Shown here piece after piece: positions 21,235 through 22,490 of a stretch of DNA of 22,490 nucleotides. Origin of the DNA: CAZECR01 sp964510495 (lineage in GTDB: Bacteria > Patescibacteriota > Patescibacteriia > Magasanikbacterales > GWA2-37-8); assembly GCA_964510495.1 (NCBI GenBank), contig CAZECR010000017.1, positions 1 through 22,490 on the forward strand, read 5' to 3'. The notes under the pieces are model-generated. The model made no database searches, was not told the origin of the DNA, and worked only from the letters and a program-made list of their open reading frames with translations. Within the stretch, counting starts at the first letter, position 1, and each line of letters begins with the position of its first letter. Made by a program: the position numbers and the translations under genes.

Positions 21235-22490
21235 ATGAAATACAGTTTGTGGCTTCGCACGCTACGCATACTTATCTCTGTTAAGCGTTTTTTCTGGTGG
21301 CTCGGGACCGGATTTTCTTTTGTTATAGCCAAATTTGTGGGAGCTATCGGTCGCACGGTTCTCTTTGCTCGTTATAAAATTGCTTATTTTCTTAAAAAAA
21401 GTGGCCTTAATCGGGTTCGGGCCCTGCTCTTGAAACGAAGTTTGCTGCAAGTTTTTGGCTTGGCTGCGCTTTTTTTTCTCGCTTTCCCTCAAACGAAGCT
21501 GTATGCCCAAAAGGACCTCTTTTTACCAGGACAAAAGACGATCGCCTTTGCCCTTACTGCGCCGGAAGAAATTTTAGGAGTTGAAGAGGAAAATGCCGAC
21601 ACAGTTATCTTTAACCCGTCGAATAGTTCGTGGCGCGAAGGTGTTGTAAACGGCGAAACCCTGCCTAGTTTGGGTGCCACTTTTATACCTAATCAGGATT
21701 TTGCAGCAATTATGGCTGGTGGAACTGCCCTGTCTAAGCCAACGATCATGCCAGGGGCTCAGCTTGGTGGACGCAGAAGTGAAGTGGAAACCTATGTTAT
21801 TGAACCAGGTGATTCGCTCAGTAGCATTGCCTATGATTTTGGCGTAAGTGTGGCTACTATTTTATGGCAGAATAATCTCGGTGTCCGTTCAATAATTAGA
21901 CCGGGAGACTCGCTCCAAATTCCACCAACAACCGGTGTAATGCACGCGGTAAAACGCGGGGACACTATTAAAAAAATAGCGCTTTTATATGAAGCTAAAG
22001 AAGATGACATTGTTGGTTTTAACAAGTTAAAAGCCGACAGTAGTGATCTTAAAGCAGGTGAAATTATTATGGTTCCTGATGGAACTAAGCCCGAGTCCCG
22101 TGTTGTTGCAACCGTAAAGCGTACCACCGGGACAATTGGTAAGGTGGCTGTTCCCCCATCATCTCGTCAGTCTGCCGGAGCTTCGGGATACATTTGGCCA
22201 TCAGGCGCCCACCTTATCACTCAGTACTTTGGGTACACTCACCACGCTATTGATATCGCTGGTCCATTTGCTACCCCAACCTATGCGGCCAAAGGCGGAA
22301 CTGTAGAAAAAGCCCAGTGTGGCTGGAATAATGGGTATGGTTGTGAAATTATCATCGACCACGGTGGTGGTATTAAAACCCTCTACGCGCACTCGTCCAA
22401 GCTGCTCGTTTCGCCTGGCGAACGGGTTGAACAGGGTCAAACCATCGCCCTTATGGGTAACACGGGGAATGTTCGTGGTATTACGGGTAT
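21235..22490 (+). CDS. LysM-LysM-M23 peptidoglycan hydrolase, 3' end missing
   Basis: The frame from ATG 21235 is open to the right edge (418 codons). A long basic N-terminal region is followed by a membrane segment or late signal (about 70-88, ending LYAQ). Two LysM peptidoglycan-binding modules follow, about 186-230 (YVIEPGDSLSSIAYDFGVS) and 236-282 (HAVKRGDTIKKIALLYEAK). The M23 metalloendopeptidase domain begins near 320, with zinc ligands His336 and Asp340 in HHAIDIAG, then TLYAHSSKL and GNTGNVRGITG. The final HxH of the active site would come just past the window. Such LytM-like proteins cut peptide cross-links, or activate amidases if degenerate; here the visible ligands are intact. 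No Shine-Dalgarno is present. It is divergent from hppA across an overlapping promoter region. Confidence 0.9.
   Translation, partial: MKYSLWLRTLRILISVKRFFWWLGTGFSFVIAKFVGAIGRTVLFARYKIAYFLKKSGLNRVRALLLKRSLLQVFGLAALFFLAFPQTKLYAQKDLFLPGQKTIAFALTAPEEILGVEEENADTVIFNPSNSSWREGVVNGETLPSLGATFIPNQDFAAIMAGGTALSKPTIMPGAQLGGRRSEVETYVIEPGDSLSSIAYDFGVSVATILWQNNLGVRSIIRPGDSLQIPPTTGVMHAVKRGDTIKKIALLYEAKEDDIVGFNKLKADSSDLKAGEIIMVPDGTKPESRVVATVKRTTGTIGKVAVPPSSRQSAGASGYIWPSGAHLITQYFGYTHHAIDIAGPFATPTYAAKGGTVEKAQCGWNNGYGCEIIIDHGGGIKTLYAHSSKLLVSPGERVEQGQTIALMGNTGNVRGITG

Noticed and set aside
1..22490. tRNA or rRNA genes, CRISPR arrays and insertion sequences
   Set aside because: None recognised: no tRNA cloverleaf with TTCGA arm, no regularly spaced repeats, no transposase frame.

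Overview
The window reads as a chromosomal segment around the replication origin of a small-genome bacterium, most likely a member of the Candidate Phyla Radiation (Patescibacteria, Parcubacteria-like). This is inferred from a large lamin-tail-domain surface protein, a compact one-zinc-finger DksA/TraR protein, many genes with no Shine-Dalgarno sequence, short intergenic spaces, a class A PBP with an Ig-like tail, and a rearranged rpmH-rnpA-dnaA-dnaN neighbourhood. No 16S or other taxonomic marker is present, so the phylum is a judgement. TGA, TAA and TAG all act as stops. One scaffold gap of 100 N lies at 14855-14954.

Layout. 1-2723 (minus): secreted lamin-tail-domain/PKD protein running off the left edge. 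2824-3467: small DUF3592-like membrane protein. 3530-4171: no protein gene of normal size, but a terminator, an AT-rich stretch with repeats and three DnaA boxes, a 10-bp inverted repeat, a consensus promoter and a strongly structured putative non-coding RNA ending in an intrinsic terminator. 4200-6641 (plus): dksA-like, lspA and comM. 6686-7288 (minus): 3D-domain protein, divergent from a class A penicillin-binding protein (7454-10288) through promoters that share their -35 region; a small unknown gene follows the PBP. 10745-13559 (minus): dnaA then dnaN, with a good oriC between them. 13818-14783 (plus): rpmH, rnpA, yidD. 14846-17977 (minus): tig, an unknown gene, nfo. 18050-19110 (minus): two small GC-rich unknown genes, each with its own promoter, Shine-Dalgarno sequence and terminator and with several large palindromes. 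19159-21150 (minus): hppA membrane pyrophosphatase. 21235 to the right edge (plus): LysM-LysM-M23 cell-wall hydrolase.

The recognisable genes cover chromosome initiation and the replication clamp (dnaA, dnaN, oriC), translation and tRNA maturation (rpmH, rnpA), protein folding and membrane/lipoprotein processing (tig, yidD, lspA), cell-wall synthesis and remodelling (PBP, 3D protein, M23 hydrolase), DNA uptake or repair (comM, nfo) and energy conservation (hppA). The least explained parts are the structured RNA unit at 3834-4171, the second DnaA-box cluster beside it, and the palindrome-rich GC island at 18050-19110. All statements come from reading the sequence; no database search or folding program was run.
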